NCBI GenBank assembly: GCA_033762075.1
Contig: JANRLY010000040.1
Location: 50,372 to 114,371 of the forward strand
Length of the DNA stretch: 64,000 nucleotides
Direction: 5' to 3'
From: VFKI01 sp033762075
GTDB taxonomy: Bacteria; Pseudomonadota; Gammaproteobacteria; DSM-16500
Part shown: piece after piece, positions 63,925 through 64,000 of the stretch
Layout: each line of letters begins with the position of its first letter
How positions within the stretch are numbered: the stretch's first letter is position 1
The notes under the pieces: model-generated
The model's database searches: none
Seen by the model: the letters and a program-made list of their open reading frames with translations, nothing else
Told to the model about the DNA's origin: nothing
Position numbers and translations under genes: made by a program

Positions 63925-64000
63925 TGGAGGAAAGTATGTCTCGAAAGAAGTGGTCGCCTTCGGCTAAATTTGAAATTGCATTATTAGCGCTCAAAGGCGA
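63866..64000 (+). mobile_element. Left end of an insertion sequence (IS3-like)
   Basis: The sequence TGACCCCCGCAATTTAGACC (63866-63885) looks like an IS3-type terminal repeat, beginning with TG. It is followed 50 bases later by a transposase start. The element runs out of the window, so its right end and target duplication cannot be seen. Confidence 0.7.
63936..64000 (+). CDS. Transposase OrfA, N-terminal part (partial)
   Basis: ATG at 63936 follows GGAGG by 6 bases and opens MSRKKWSPSAKFEIALLALK, the typical start of IS3-family OrfA, a helix-turn-helix protein that binds the element ends. The frame is open to the window edge. Confidence 0.8.
   Translation, partial: MSRKKWSPSAKFEIALLALKG

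Overview
The window is chromosomal DNA of a low-GC gammaproteobacterium. Conserved blocks support this: smpB/ratA/rnfH/bamE/fur, rne divergent from rluC, yceD-rpmF-plsX-fabHDG-acpP-fabF-mltG-tmk-holB-tatD-lolCD, and smc-zipA-ligA. AT-rich codon use, abundant small palindromic repeats, a bamE/fur divergent pair and a TIGR03623-like DNA repair pair suggest the Legionellales/Coxiellaceae side of the class. That placement is inference, because the window holds no rRNA or other decisive marker.

Region 1 (1-14072) is a heavy-metal export island. It has a CzcD-type cation diffusion facilitator, then a long leftward operon: TolC-type outer membrane protein, small metal-binding-domain protein, CusB-CusF fusion, CusA, a second TolC/CzcC-type protein, CzcB-type adaptor, CzcA-type RND pump and two tandem DUF4156-like lipoproteins. 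It abuts the exact 3' end of the tmRNA gene (14073-14481, minus), a classic integration site, but no integrase is visible here.

Region 2 (14553-27427) holds an unidentified exported protein, smpB, ratA-rnfH, bamE, fur, a membrane GGDEL diguanylate cyclase candidate, an AddAB-like helicase/nuclease pair and a QseBC/PmrAB-like two-component system.

Region 3 (27712-34634) is a dense rightward signalling cluster. It encodes a CheB-CheR-PAS fusion split by a frameshift, a PAS kinase whose phosphoacceptor histidine is replaced by tyrosine, a stand-alone receiver, a HAMP-GAF histidine kinase and a second receiver split at a G7 tract. It has no chemoreceptor, CheA or CheW. This is the most unusual part of the window.

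Region 4 (34576-55900) holds a uracil-DNA-glycosylase-fold protein lacking the catalytic Asp, a Trm112/YcaR protein, RNase E with a His-rich tail, RluC, the fatty-acid/phospholipid/cell-wall/DNA-replication supercluster, LolC/E-LolD, an unknown protein, ComEC and a hybrid-type two-component pair.

Region 5 (56012-64000) holds smc, zipA (short) and ligA, a repeat-rich gap, a small membrane protein, and a gene cut by an insertion sequence whose left end and transposase start lie at the right edge. At least five families of dispersed palindromic repeats sit in intergenic gaps. No CRISPR array, tRNA, rRNA or prophage structural genes were seen.
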